Assembly (NCBI GenBank): GCA_947089855.1
Contig: CAMUML010000030.1
Coordinates: 1-51,994 of the forward strand
Length of the DNA: 51,994 nucleotides
Direction of reading: 5' to 3'
DNA from: an uncultured Eubacterium sp.
GTDB lineage: Bacteria; Bacillota; Clostridia; Lachnospirales; Lachnospiraceae
Position numbers and translations under genes: made by a program. The notes under the pieces were generated by a model. The model made no database searches, was not told the DNA's origin, and worked only from the letters and a program-made list of their open reading frames with translations. Position 1 is the stretch's first letter, and the number at the start of each line of letters is the position of its first letter. This document shows positions 7,520 through 18,100 of the stretch, piece by piece.

Positions 7520-8419
7520 CTACAGCGGACGTTCCTGAACGGTCCCCTGCATATCCTTGCGGATAAAATTTATATACTCATCTACAATATCACAATCTGA
7601 CAACAAATACAAGCTCCTCGCACCTGCCATATCTTCCAGTTCATTAAATACCATCTGCCCATGATGGAAAATAAAATCAATGCCGGCCATTCCAACCGTT
7701 AGCCCGGATAATGCCTGCCCCACAAGGCGGCGCCCCTGCGCATCCAGATCATATAATTCCACATTTCCGCCCAGGCAGTAGTTGCTGCGGAAATCCTTTG
7801 TGGAACTGCGCATTACTGCCGCTATGATCTGGCTTCCTATCACGTACACCCTTACATCACGCCCAAGGTCTGATGCCGCCTGCTGAACCATATACTGCAC
7901 ATTTGGCTGGCAAACGCCTTGTTTCCAGTCCTGCCAACCTTTTTCGTCTTTTATATAATACACCTGCGTACCGCCATGCCCGGTACGGGATTTTACAACT
8001 GCAGGATACCAGGGCGGAGGCGCTTGGATATGGTAGGCCGCAGGCATAACCGGTACGCCCTTGGCCTGCATAAACTGGCAGGCTTTGGCTTTATCATTCC
8101 CAAGTTCCGCAATTTGCGATGGGTTGTATACCTGCACCCCCAATTTTTCCAATTCCTGTGCAAGATGAAAATCCCTTGTCCTGTTTATGGCAAACCTGGC
8201 CTTGCCAAAAGCGGCCAAACCTGCAAGGCGCTGCCTGCAAGCTGCATCCCATTCCCGTGGCGGTTCATAGATGCCAAGCTGGATAGACAGCCCATATTTT
8301 TCACATGCCACACGGTACCGGTCAATATACGCCCGGTTACGTATGCTTTCTGGCTGTGTATATAAAATCCAGCCGCTGCATTCCCTGCCCTGCGCTGTCA
8401 GATCAATAAAGTATAACAT
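7520..8419 (-). CDS. ATP-grasp ligase, second of a tandem pair
   Basis: A 299-residue ATP-grasp protein. The N-terminal third is a pre-ATP-grasp domain; ATP-binding strands appear at YPAVVKSRTGHGGTQVYYI and DVRVYVIGSQIIAAVMRSS, and the Mg-binding C-terminal region is GIDFIFHHGQMVFNELEDMAG, where Asn-Glu and Glu-Asp replace the usual E-x-N. It is RimK/LysX-like in outline, so it should join an amine to an activated carboxylate, but the substrate is unknown. AAAGGGG seven bases upstream fixes the ATG at 8419. It lies 48 bases downstream of another ATP-grasp gene, in one operon. Confidence 0.82.
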   Translation of the reverse strand: MLYFIDLTAQGRECSGWILYTQPESIRNRAYIDRYRVACEKYGLSIQLGIYEPPREWDAACRQRLAGLAAFGKARFAINRTRDFHLAQELEKLGVQVYNPSQIAELGNDKAKACQFMQAKGVPVMPAAYHIQAPPPWYPAVVKSRTGHGGTQVYYIKDEKGWQDWKQGVCQPNVQYMVQQAASDLGRDVRVYVIGSQIIAAVMRSSTKDFRSNYCLGGNVELYDLDAQGRRLVGQALSGLTVGMAGIDFIFHHGQMVFNELEDMAGARSLYLLSDCDIVDEYINFIRKDMQGTVQERPL

Positions 8420-8467
8420 ATTTTCCCCTTTCGGTGCCAATATTCCGCCCGGAAAGAATTTTTTAAG

Positions 8468-9376
8468 TTATTGCTTAACCGTTCCTAAGCAATATTGGAT
8501 AATTGCATCTGCCGTATTGATTCCCGTACATTTGTATATATTAACAAAGTGTGCATTGGAATTTACTTCGCACAGGATAGGTTCTCCATTTTCCCCAAAT
8601 AAAATGTCGACCCCAGCAAAATCCAGATTCAGTACATGCATCACACGCTGTGCCATTTCCAACTGCTTTGGCGTCGGCTGGTAAGGCTCCATACTGCCGC
8701 CATTGGTAATATTTGCCCGGAAATCATTTGCATTGTACCGGTGCATCGCTGCGATTGCCTGGTTTCCAACCATCTGGATACGTATGTCGTGCCCATGTGA
8801 TGGACGGATATATTGCTGGAACAGGCATGGACGGTTTTTAATCTGCGCCAGGCAGGCTTGTACTTCCATGCGGCTATGCGCCAGGTATACCTGCTGCCCG
8901 AAAGAGCCGTAGCATTCTTTTACCACCATCGGATAACCAAGCTGCTGTTCTATTTCCTGTAAAAATGCAACGTCTTCATATCCTTGCGGCCGGAATGTTT
9001 TTGGCCCGGCCACCGTCTTAGGCATACGGATGCCGCTGCCCAGCAGTTCGATAAATGTGCGTGCCTTATCGTCGCAGGCCTCAATGCTTTGTGCGCAGTT
9101 AAACAGGCGCAGGCCCAGCTTTTCCAGCAAACGTGCCAGGCGCACATCTTTATCCCAAAAGATCACAAACTGCGGCTTTTGTCCAGGATATGTTTTTAAT
9201 TGATCGAAAAAGCTGTCTTTATCCATTGCAAGCAGCGGCAGCAATTCCGTATTTGTTTTCCGCTCCAGCCTGCAGCCCTGCTTTTTTGCCGCCTCGGCCA
9301 GCCATTCAAAAATCTCATCAAACTTTTGCGAATGGAGAAACCCATTCACTACCAGCCACGCATATACACTGCCCAT
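8468..9376 (-). CDS. RimK-like ATP-grasp ligase, first of a tandem pair
   Basis: A 302-residue ATP-grasp ligase close to RimK in pattern: YPMVVKECYGSFGQQVYL (ATP-binding Lys and Gly-rich loop), QQYIRPSHGHDIRIQMVG, NDFRANITNGG and the Mg-binding VDILFGENGEPILCEVNSN. These match the D-I-R...F-R-x-N...E-V-N-S core of alpha-L-glutamate and related ligases. It probably adds an amino acid to a protein, cofactor or peptide; the substrate is not evident. The frame is open to 9427 but GGAGGG eight bases before the ATG at 9376 sets the start. Confidence 0.87.
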   Translation of the reverse strand: MGSVYAWLVVNGFLHSQKFDEIFEWLAEAAKKQGCRLERKTNTELLPLLAMDKDSFFDQLKTYPGQKPQFVIFWDKDVRLARLLEKLGLRLFNCAQSIEACDDKARTFIELLGSGIRMPKTVAGPKTFRPQGYEDVAFLQEIEQQLGYPMVVKECYGSFGQQVYLAHSRMEVQACLAQIKNRPCLFQQYIRPSHGHDIRIQMVGNQAIAAMHRYNANDFRANITNGGSMEPYQPTPKQLEMAQRVMHVLNLDFAGVDILFGENGEPILCEVNSNAHFVNIYKCTGINTADAIIQYCLGTVKQ

Positions 9377-9452
9377 CCTACTGCCCTCCGACTTGTTTAT
9401 TTCTGATAGCCCTATTTGTACCTTCAAACCCCCTCGCGCATCCGCTGTACCC

Positions 9453-9488
9453 GAAAAAAACTGCCGCAGGCATCCGCGCCTGCAGCAG
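9453..9488 (-). terminator. Terminator after the NYN-domain gene
   Basis: On the minus strand CTGCTGCAGGC, a CGCGGAT loop and GCCTGCGGCAG, one bulge, are followed by TTTTTTTC. It separates the NYN gene from the ATP-grasp pair, so the pair probably has its own promoter in 9380-9450. Confidence 0.8.
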
Positions 9489-9600
9489 CTCCATTGTTAT
9501 AAACGGCAGCCTAACCCGCTCTTTTTTCATATTTGCAAACCCTATTTGGCTGTTTTGCTAACGGGCAATTTCGGTACAATATCTATTTCCTGACGGTTTT

Positions 9601-10380
9601 TCATCCTGTTTCACCCCAGATCCCGTCTGCCCTGAGATGGTCCCAATCTACTTCCAACAACAGCTGGGTATATTCATGGTCCCTGCCTGTTTTTTTTGAA
9701 ATAACTTCAATATACTTCTGGCTGATCATTCCATCTAATGCGGTACGTACCCGGTTTTTTGGCACGTGGTTATAAGAAGATACACTTTCAATCGTTTTCC
9801 AATAAGAAGGTTTCCTTCCCGCGTTTTTCTTCCGCAGCCGGTCCAGGCTTATAAGGATCAAGTCATTGTAATGGCTACGCTCCTGCTCCTGCCTTGGCAT
9901 CTCAACATAACTGGTCGCAACCGATTTTAACGCATTGCTGAATGCAAACCGTACACCATAGATAATTACTTTCTTATCTTTTTCTTTCAGATATTCTGCA
10001 ACTTTTGTAAAATGTGCATCCCCGGTAAAAAGGATATAGACTGCATAATCATTTTTTTCTGCCATGCTGCGGTAAATCGTATCCAAAATAATAATATCTG
10101 TAAAATCTTTGTCCACGCCTTCTTTCGTACTAGCAGTATGTACCACATGGCTAGTCAGCTCTTTTAGCTTTTCCAATTCCGTTCCAATCTTCGGCTCTGA
10201 AAAATCCCCAAAAATATAAAGCCTGCCTACATCGTATTCCTGTTTCAGCTCCTCTAGCCATTCTTCGACATTTGGCTTCATCTGGACTTTATTGTGGTAT
10301 CCATAATACCAATGCTCATAATCTACGAATACTGCCGCTTTTGGTTTGCCGGAAGCCTTCCGTTTCAAAAATTCAAACAC
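9601..10380 (-). CDS. NYN-domain (LabA-like PIN-fold) protein with C-terminal winged helix
   Basis: A 259-residue protein. Residues about 15-160 form a NYN domain, a PIN-like nuclease fold: KAAVFVDYEHWYYGYHN (first metal Asp), GVDKDFTDIIILDTIY and YILFTGDAHFTKVAEYL supply the acidic residues expected for RNA cleavage. The C-terminal 90 residues (SYWKTIESVSSYNHVPKNRVRTALDGMISQ) look like a winged helix. Function is inferred as RNA binding or processing. An ATG at 10404 is in frame, but AGGAGG at 10387-10392 lies inside that extension, seven bases before GTG at 10380, which is therefore the likely start. Confidence 0.85.
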   Translation of the reverse strand: MFEFLKRKASGKPKAAVFVDYEHWYYGYHNKVQMKPNVEEWLEELKQEYDVGRLYIFGDFSEPKIGTELEKLKELTSHVVHTASTKEGVDKDFTDIIILDTIYRSMAEKNDYAVYILFTGDAHFTKVAEYLKEKDKKVIIYGVRFAFSNALKSVATSYVEMPRQEQERSHYNDLILISLDRLRKKNAGRKPSYWKTIESVSSYNHVPKNRVRTALDGMISQKYIEVISKKTGRDHEYTQLLLEVDWDHLRADGIWGETG

Positions 10381-10658
10381 TTTCACACCTCCTCCCCATT
10401 CCATAAGAAACTGTCCTGGCTATCCTTTTTTGTGCCTGTTTTCCACATTCCAGGCACACGATACCATATACCTGATTATGATAAGCTATCTTATACATTA
10501 TAAATCATTCTTTTCCTGAATAGAAGCACTTTTTTTGAATAAATTGGAAAAAGAAACACTTTTAAAAAGCGGATTTTCGGCAATATCTCCAAATTTTCAC
10601 TATCTTGTTATGATTGTTTACATTTATCAGATATTTATCCTGCATATGTTCTTTTCCT

Positions 10659-12032
10659 TTATAAAATCTGGCGCACTGCCTCCCTTACATTGCTTACGCC
10701 AATCAAAGTAATCCCTTGTGTTTTCTGGCGGGATTCCATCGCATCTAAAGATACTTTTGGCAGGATGCATGTTGTAAAGCCCAGCTTACATGCTTCCTGT
10801 ATGCGCTGTTGTGCCATATTGACTGCACGGACTTCACCGCTTAAGCCGACTTCCCCAAAACAGATCGTTTTTTCATCGATGGTTTGCTCTTTATAGCTGG
10901 ATATGACCGCAAGTACGATCCCAAGGTCTAATGCCGGCTCATTCATTTTTATCCCGCCAGCAATATTTACATAAGCATCGCATTCGCTCAGGCGCAGGTT
11001 CAGCCGCTTTTCCAGCACTGCCATTAACAGGTTGACCCGGTTGGTATCAGTTCCGGCTGCAGTCCGCCTTGGAATGCCAAAACTGCTGCGGCAGACAAGC
11101 GCCTGGACTTCCAGCAAAATCGGGCGTGTCCCTTCCAGGGAACAGGCAACGATGGATCCGGATGCCCCTTTTGGCTTGCCGCTTAACATATATTGGGATG
11201 GGTTTTCTACTTCTGCCAGCCCGTTTTCTTGCATTTCAAATACGCCGATCTCATTGGTGGATCCAAACCGGTTTTTCACCCCACGCAGGATCCGGTACGC
11301 CGCATGGCGGTCGCCTTCAAAATATAGGACCGTATCCACCATATGCTCCAACACGCGCGGCCCTGCCACTACGCCTTCTTTTGTTACATGCCCCACAATA
11401 AAAATCGTAATGCCAAGCCCTTTGGCAAGCTGCATCAATGCAGCCGTCGCCTCACGCACCTGAGCCACGCTGCCAGGCGATGAACTGACAGAATCACTAT
11501 ACATCGTCTGGATCGAGTCCACAACTGCCGCCTGCGGCTTTTCCCTGCGCAGCACTTCGTCAATGGTTTCCAGGTTTGTTTCACAAAGCACTGACAAACT
11601 GTCTGTAAATACCCCAATACGCTGCGCACGCATTTTAATCTGCTGCAATGATTCCTCCCCCGAAATATAAAGCGTCCGGATATGTTGGGCACTGAGATTC
11701 CGGCAAACTTGCAGCAGCAGCGTCGATTTGCCGATCCCTGGGTCGCCTCCCGCCAATACAAGCGAAGCGGGCACAATACCGCCGCCAAGCACACGGTCCA
11801 ATTCTGGAAACCCGCTGGTAAAACGCTGCTCTTGTTCTGTCTGGACTTGTGACAGATGGACTGGGGCCACGGCCCCCTGGGTTCCTTTTTTTTGCGCGGC
11901 ACTGCCCTTTTTGCTGCTGGCAATTTCTTCTACAAATGTATTCCATTGGCCGCATCCTGGGCATTGCCCCATCCATTTAGACGATTCCTGGCCACATTCC
12001 TGGCAGAAAAAAATAGTTTTTTGTTTTGCCAT
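10659..12032 (-). CDS. radA: DNA repair protein RadA
   Basis: A 457-residue ATPase that promotes branch migration in recombination. Domains in order: an N-terminal zinc ribbon (FFCQECGQESSKWMGQCPGCG), a RecA-like core with Walker A GDPGIGKSTLL near residue 96, the RadA-specific KNRFG motif (GVKNRFGSTNEIGVF) and a C-terminal Lon-like domain (MNEPALDLGIVLAV). The length is typical. It sits downstream of clpC and the small 137-residue protein, all minus strand, an arrangement common in clostridia. Confidence 0.97.
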   Translation of the reverse strand: MAKQKTIFFCQECGQESSKWMGQCPGCGQWNTFVEEIASSKKGSAAQKKGTQGAVAPVHLSQVQTEQEQRFTSGFPELDRVLGGGIVPASLVLAGGDPGIGKSTLLLQVCRNLSAQHIRTLYISGEESLQQIKMRAQRIGVFTDSLSVLCETNLETIDEVLRREKPQAAVVDSIQTMYSDSVSSSPGSVAQVREATAALMQLAKGLGITIFIVGHVTKEGVVAGPRVLEHMVDTVLYFEGDRHAAYRILRGVKNRFGSTNEIGVFEMQENGLAEVENPSQYMLSGKPKGASGSIVACSLEGTRPILLEVQALVCRSSFGIPRRTAAGTDTNRVNLLMAVLEKRLNLRLSECDAYVNIAGGIKMNEPALDLGIVLAVISSYKEQTIDEKTICFGEVGLSGEVRAVNMAQQRIQEACKLGFTTCILPKVSLDAMESRQKTQGITLIGVSNVREAVRQIL

Positions 12033-12153
12033 AGCCCAAACTTCTTCCTTTCTTTGAAATCACTTTTTATTCCCTAAAAGAGACGGACTGTGCAAGAAAC
12101 CTGCACAGCCCGCTTCCATTCCTTCTATATTGTATACTGCCCCAAGCCAGCAC

Positions 12154-12567
12154 TTATTTTTTTACAACTTTAACCACTGCCGGATGTCCAGCTTCCAGCT
12201 CCACGCCAATTGTCAGCTTCCCGCCAAGGTTCGTTTTCATTGTCCCTACGTTTTCACCGTTAATATCTACTTCGTATTCGGTCGATTCGCTTAAGCCCAA
12301 TGTTATTTTTGCATCCTCTGCGCCTTCTGCCTGGAATGCTACCCTGTCTTCGCTGATATTTAAGCCGCTGACTGCCGTCCCTGGTACCGATTCATAAACG
12401 ACCATGCCATTGCATTCCAGCCTGGTGATCTCCCGGAACGTCTTTACCTTAAAAGAATCCCCATGATGCTCAAAATGGTCTTTTTTGGTCTTGGACGTTA
12501 ATGTGTAATCTCCAAAACTGATTGTTCCATCCGCTTCCGTACGTATTAATTCGCTAATTACACCCAT
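12154..12567 (-). CDS. Small conserved protein of unknown function
   Basis: A 137-residue soluble protein beginning GVISELIRTEADGTISFGDY. It is rich in beta-strand-like segments (KVKTFREITRLECNGMVVYE, AKITLGLSESTEYEVDINGE), with no signal peptide or membrane segment. I recall close relatives in Lachnospiraceae that carry the automatic name endosialidase; nothing here supports an enzymatic role, and it is far too short for a sialidase. The frame opens at 12621, but GGAGG eight bases before ATG 12567 sets the start. It lies between clpC and radA, on the same strand. Confidence 0.8.
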   Translation of the reverse strand: MGVISELIRTEADGTISFGDYTLTSKTKKDHFEHHGDSFKVKTFREITRLECNGMVVYESVPGTAVSGLNISEDRVAFQAEGAEDAKITLGLSESTEYEVDINGENVGTMKTNLGGKLTIGVELEAGHPAVVKVVKK

Positions 12568-12651
12568 TATCTTATCCTCCAGTTTCCTTTGTGTACTTAA
12601 CAAGATAATATCATTATACAATATCCTGGCTAAAATTGTTACCTTTTTTTC

Positions 12652-15135
12652 TTATTTTTTCAAAATAGTGGATTCTTTTTCATCAGCTTCCCGCGAAAAA
12701 TGGATCTTCTTATTTTTCGTCCCAATCATTACCGTATCCCCTTTTTTCACAGCACCAGACAAGATCTCTTCCGCCAGCTTATCTTCTATTTCCGTCTGTA
12801 TCATACGCCGCAGCGGCCTGGCACCAAATTTTGGGTTATACGCTTTTTCCACAACATAGCTTTTAGCCGTATCGCGGATAACCAGGCTGATGTCCAGCTG
12901 CGACCGGCAGCGTTCGACCAGGCTGCGGGCCATTAGGGATACTATTTTTTTCATATCGTCACGGTTTAGCATACGGAATACCAGCATTTCATCGATCCGG
13001 TTTATAAATTCCGGTTTAAATATCCGTTTTACTTCTTCCATAACGCCGCTTTTCATACGCTCATAATCGTGCTTTTCATCTTCCGCAAACGCAAACCCCA
13101 GTTTTTTCGGCTCAACAATCGCCTGTGCGCCAGCATTGGATGTCATGATAATAATTGTATTCTTAAAATCGACCCTGCGCCCCTGGGCGTCGGTAATCCT
13201 GCCGTCGTCAAGTACCTGGAGCAGAATATTAAATACATCCGGGTGTGCTTTTTCAATCTCGTCAAATAACAGTACAGAATAAGGATGCCTGCGTACTTTT
13301 TCGCTTAACTGGCCGCCCTCGTCATACCCCACATATCCAGGAGGGGAACCGATCAGTTTGGATACGCTGTGTTTTTCCATATATTCAGACATATCTACAC
13401 GTATCATAGCCTGCTCGTCGCCAAACATGGCTTCGGCCAATGCCTTGGAAATTTCGGTCTTGCCCACCCCGGTAGGCCCTAAAAACAGAAAAGAGCCGAT
13501 TGGGCGGTTTGGGTCTTTTAACCCTACGCGCCCCCTACGGACAGCCCTTGCTACGGCGCTTACTGCTTCTTCCTGCCCAATCACACGCTTATGCAGGATC
13601 TTTTCCAGCTTCTGCAAACGCTCGGCTTCCCCTTCGGTCAATTTCTGCACGGGGATTTTCGTCCAGCCGGATACCACATCTGCAATCTGGCTTTCTCCAA
13701 CCGTCAATTGCTTTTTTGCATTATTTTTCTGGTACCGCTTAAGCATTTTGTCATATTCTTTTTTATATTTATCCCGCTCGGCTTTGATTTTGGACGCCTC
13801 TGCAAATTGCTGGTCGATCAATGCCTGCTCCAATTCTTCCCCAAGCCTGTGGATCTGCTGTTCTAGGTCCGCCTGTTTTTCCGGCATAGGGAACCCGCCC
13901 AGACGGACCCTGGAAGATGCTTCGTCGATCAGGTCAATTGCTTTGTCCGGCAGGAAACGGTCATTGATGTACCGGTCGGACATCTTTGCTGCCGCTTCCA
14001 GCCCTTCATCCAAAATAGTAACGTTATGGTGGGTTTCATACTGGCCGCGCAGCCCCTTTAGAATCTCAATCGTCTGTTCAACGGTTGGCTCTTCTACCAT
14101 AACCGGCTGGAACCTGCGCTCCAATGCGGCATCTTTTTCCACATACTTCCGGTATTCTTCAATTGTCGTTGCACCGATCAGCTGAATTTCCCCACGTGCC
14201 ATCGCCGGTTTTAAAATATTAGAAGCATCGATCGCACCCTCTGCACTCCCGGCGCCAATAATTGTATGGATTTCATCGATAAATAAAATAATGTTTCCAG
14301 CATGGATCACTTCGTTTATTACACGCTTAATACGTTCTTCAAATTCCCCGCGGTACTTGGAGCCAGCTACCATGCCGGACAGGTCCAAGGTTACCACCCG
14401 GCAGCCGGTCACGGTATCTGGCACAATCCCGGATACAATGCGCTGGGCCAGCCCCTCTACAATTGCTGTTTTTCCAACGCCCGGCTCCCCGATCAGGCAA
14501 GGGTTATTTTTTCCGCGCCTGCTTAAGATCTGGATGACACGCTCAATCTCATGTTCCCTGCCAATAACTGGATCCAATTCATCATCAGCCGCCAATTCCG
14601 TAAGGTCACGGGAATACTGGTTGAGCAAATTCGTCCCATCCCCTTTCCTGCGGATTGGCTTGCCGTTTTGAAAATCTTCTTTATAAAGGTTTGTATCCTC
14701 GCCCATTGCCACGAGTATATCAATATACATCTTTTGCAGGTTGATATTCATGGTATTCATCAGCCGGGATGCTGCACAGTCCATTGACTTGATGATCGCT
14801 AGCAGCAGATGCTCCGTCCCAATCGTATCGCTGCGGAAACGTTCTGCTTCCGCCGCTGCCATATCCAATAAAATGCCTGCCTTTGGCGTATAGCCGTCAC
14901 GTTCCGCCAATGCGGCAGCGCTAGCAGACGGGGCAATTAAATCCTCAATCAGCTGCACCAGCTGGTCTTCTTCCACACCATTGTCCACCAATATCTGCGC
15001 CGCCACACCAGTGCCTTCTTTCACAAGTCCCAGCAAAATATGTTCTGTCCCGATATAATTATGCTGTAAATTCTTAGAAATCTTTCCCGCAAGCTCCAAT
15101 GCCTTGTTCGCTTTTGCGGTGTATGGTTTACGCAT
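12652..15135 (-). CDS. clpC: ATP-dependent Clp protease ATP-binding subunit ClpC
   Basis: An 827-residue AAA+ unfoldase that feeds substrates to ClpP. The N-domain has two repeats (residues 1-145; NYIGTEHILLGLVKEG and DTIGTEHLLLAIIKS). The first ATPase has Walker A GEPGVGKTAIVEG and Walker B ILFIDEIHTI. The M-domain with a UVR-like coiled coil (ALIDQQFAEASKIKAERDKY) distinguishes ClpC from ClpA and ClpB. The second ATPase has GPTGVGKTEISKALAEA. The usual partners ctsR, mcsA and mcsB are not next to it; instead it follows a large surface protein by 20 bases, suggesting co-transcription. Confidence 0.97.
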   Translation of the reverse strand: MRKPYTAKANKALELAGKISKNLQHNYIGTEHILLGLVKEGTGVAAQILVDNGVEEDQLVQLIEDLIAPSASAAALAERDGYTPKAGILLDMAAAEAERFRSDTIGTEHLLLAIIKSMDCAASRLMNTMNINLQKMYIDILVAMGEDTNLYKEDFQNGKPIRRKGDGTNLLNQYSRDLTELAADDELDPVIGREHEIERVIQILSRRGKNNPCLIGEPGVGKTAIVEGLAQRIVSGIVPDTVTGCRVVTLDLSGMVAGSKYRGEFEERIKRVINEVIHAGNIILFIDEIHTIIGAGSAEGAIDASNILKPAMARGEIQLIGATTIEEYRKYVEKDAALERRFQPVMVEEPTVEQTIEILKGLRGQYETHHNVTILDEGLEAAAKMSDRYINDRFLPDKAIDLIDEASSRVRLGGFPMPEKQADLEQQIHRLGEELEQALIDQQFAEASKIKAERDKYKKEYDKMLKRYQKNNAKKQLTVGESQIADVVSGWTKIPVQKLTEGEAERLQKLEKILHKRVIGQEEAVSAVARAVRRGRVGLKDPNRPIGSFLFLGPTGVGKTEISKALAEAMFGDEQAMIRVDMSEYMEKHSVSKLIGSPPGYVGYDEGGQLSEKVRRHPYSVLLFDEIEKAHPDVFNILLQVLDDGRITDAQGRRVDFKNTIIIMTSNAGAQAIVEPKKLGFAFAEDEKHDYERMKSGVMEEVKRIFKPEFINRIDEMLVFRMLNRDDMKKIVSLMARSLVERCRSQLDISLVIRDTAKSYVVEKAYNPKFGARPLRRMIQTEIEDKLAEEILSGAVKKGDTVMIGTKNKKIHFSREADEKESTILKK

Positions 15136-15155
15136 TTATTTTTCCTCCAAAAATT

Positions 15156-18100
15156 TTATAAGTCATTAAGATCCATAATTTCCATATCTTCGTCGATCAG
15201 GCTGCGCCTTTTCTTATGGGACCTGCGGCTGGATGCAGATGCTTCCACCTCCCAGTCATCCATCGGGTCATGCGCTGGGCCTTCCGCTTCCGGCACTTCC
15301 TTAGATACCGGCGGTTCTGCCGCTTCCTGTGGCGCCCTGCGCGTATACTGCACAGACTGCCGCATTTTTTCCGCAGCCATCTGTAAAGAATCCTGTGGCA
15401 CAGGGCCCCTGCCTGCCATATCATTATATACAGCCTGCTGCGGACTGCCAGGCCCCTCTGGCTGCACATAGCTGCCGCGGCCATACTGGCCTGGCTGCGG
15501 ATTGCCGGCTTGTCCATAGCTATCCGGCTGCACATACCGGCCCTGTGGATACCTTCCATCTGGCGCACCAGCCTGCGGCACCGGCTGGCCGGCTGTTTCA
15601 TAGCTGGAAGCCTGCTCCATCCGCCCACCTGGCGTATATGGCTGGCCTGGCTGATACTGGCTGGATTCATAGGCCGCCCTGGATGCGCCGCCGATGGCCC
15701 TATCCATACCAGCTGCCGGGCTGCCCGCTGCACGGTCCGGCTGTCTACTGTACCCGCCTTGCGCATAAGCTGCCTGTTGTGCCTGGCTGCTGTTTTCATA
15801 TCCTGCATACGGCTGCCCATCCGGCTGCTGCTTTTGCACGCCTATCTGTGCTTCCTCTGCTGCCCGCCTTTTGCGGCCTTCCATATCCCCAGGCTGCATT
15901 TGGCCTGGCTGGCGGGCCTGCTGCATAAATCCTGGCCTGCCTGCCTGTATTTCCCGCTGCATCTGGCCCGGCTGGCCTGCCTGTATTTCCCGCTGCATCT
16001 GGCCCGGCTGGCCTGCCTGCATTTCCCGCTGCATCTGGCCTGCCTGCCTTACCGGCTGAACCTGCCCCGGCTGGCCTGCCTGCCTTTCTGGCTGCATCTG
16101 GCCCGTTTGGCCTTCCCGTGTTTCGGCCTGCATCCGGCCTGGCTGGCCCACGGTGCCATTTGCCGATATATCTGCCTGCATCCGGCCTGGCTGGCTTTCC
16201 TGCATCCTACCGGTATCCGGCGCATAAGGCATCCTGCCACCTGCTTGGCCGTTTATTCCGCCTGCCACTGGTTCCGGCTGCATCCGGCCTGGCTGGCTTT
16301 CCTGCATCCTACCGGCATCCGGCGCATAAGGCATCCTGCCGCCTGCCTGGCTGCTGTTCCATATACGGGTTGAATCTTCCTGCGTATACGTAGGAAGCTG
16401 GCTATCCGTTCCATAATCCATCTGTGTCACTTGTGTACGTCCGGCTGTTTCCCTGCCGCCTTGCGTCTGGCCCGCACCCTGCCCATAAACCGGATAAGGC
16501 GGGCTGCCTGGTTCCAATACGCCTTCCTCCTGCCCATACGCCGATGCCTGCATCCGGCTGCGTTCTACCGCATATGGCTGCGTGCGGCTGCCCGGTTCCC
16601 TGCTATCCATTTCATATAAGGCATGCGGCTGTGTACGGCCTCCGGATTTCGGTTCCCCAACACTTTCCTGGACAGCCTCCACACGTTGCTGCCCACGTAC
16701 TGTTTGCGCCTTTTCCTGCATAGCCGGCTGGAGTGCCCGTTCGTCCTCCTGGTTCTTTTTCAGGCCGCGCTTACGGATACGCGGCGCCTTTTCATCGGAA
16801 CCGTCCACTTCTTCGGTATCTTTTGTAATATTCTTTGTAATCTTTTTGGCCTTCCCTTTCGATGCCTTGCCGCCCATGCTCCTTCCAGCTGCAAGCGAAC
16901 TTTTAGACACCGCCTCTTCCGGTTTTTGCGACCGCTTTTTCACGCGCCTGCGTTCCGTTTCCTCTGCTTCTTCTTCATCGTCGTCATCCTTAGTACGCAT
17001 TACAATCGCCGTAAAAATAATGATCAAAAGCACAATAACAACTGCCAATACCCCGATGATCCTGACCATATTTTGCTTCAAATCAGCATATTCATTGTAT
17101 AGCAGGTTATATTTTTCAATCGATACTGCGCGCTGCTGCACTTCCTCCTGCTGCGGCGCTTCCTGCTGCGGTGCCGCGGCCGCTACATACCGCATATAAG
17201 TCCCCTGTTTGCTGTCATACAAATACCAGCCGTCGCTGCCGTCTGAATTCATCCCATAAACCAGATAATAATCTTCCATACCTGCCTGTTCCGGATCCTG
17301 GTAAGCAGCCGCCTCTTTCCCGGAAGGCATCGTAAGATCTGTTTCCTTATACCCTGCCGGAAGCTGCTGCCTGGCCGCGCTGATAAAGATCACAAAATTT
17401 TCGCCTACCCCAGCGTATTTCAAACGTTCCACAGCATTCTGCTTTTTATCATAGTAATAAAACCCCGTTGCACCATTGCCATCGGTATTTTCCATATACA
17501 CAAGATAGTTGCCGCTGGCTTCGTGGCAAAGTGCCTGGTAGGTGGCATCCCCGATCTGAAGGGATCCTTCCTGAAACCCCTGTGGGATTTCCTGCGAAAT
17601 AGATGCGAACGAAAAATTATTTGACAGCTGATAAGATGCCCCATTTAATGTAACTGTCCCGTCCGCCCCAACTGCCCCGGTTAATTTCGCCAGCGTTTTT
17701 GCAGAAGGCGCCTGGCTGCTGCTTTTTTTCTTTGAACTCCCTTTCGCGCCTGTTTTACTTCCGCTATCCGGCTGCCCAGTATCTGTATTTTTCGTTTCCC
17801 CTTCTGTGTCTTGTACCGTGTTTTCTGTGCCTGCCCCAGCCTTCGTGCCGTCCGCTTCCCCTTCTTGGGGCTGCTGCCCTTCCTGCTGCGCCCCGCCGCC
17901 TTCGTTTCCAACCGTCAGTGCAATCGTATAGACCGTATACGTATTATCCCTGGCGGAACAGGTAACTTTAATCGTATTCCCGCCTGGCTTTACTTCACGC
18001 CCTTCCACCGAAGCGATCGTAGCCCCCGCTGCCCGTGGGACTGCCTGTACGCTTACATACGTCACCCCCGCATCTACGGATGCTGTATATTCCAAAACAT

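Noticed and set aside
12154-12567. Naming the 137-residue protein an endosialidase
   Set aside because: That label seems to be propagated automatically; no sialidase motif or suitable length is present.
15200-17200. Long plus-strand open frames opposite the repetitive tail
   Set aside because: They mirror the low-complexity GC-rich coding strand and lack ribosome-binding sites.
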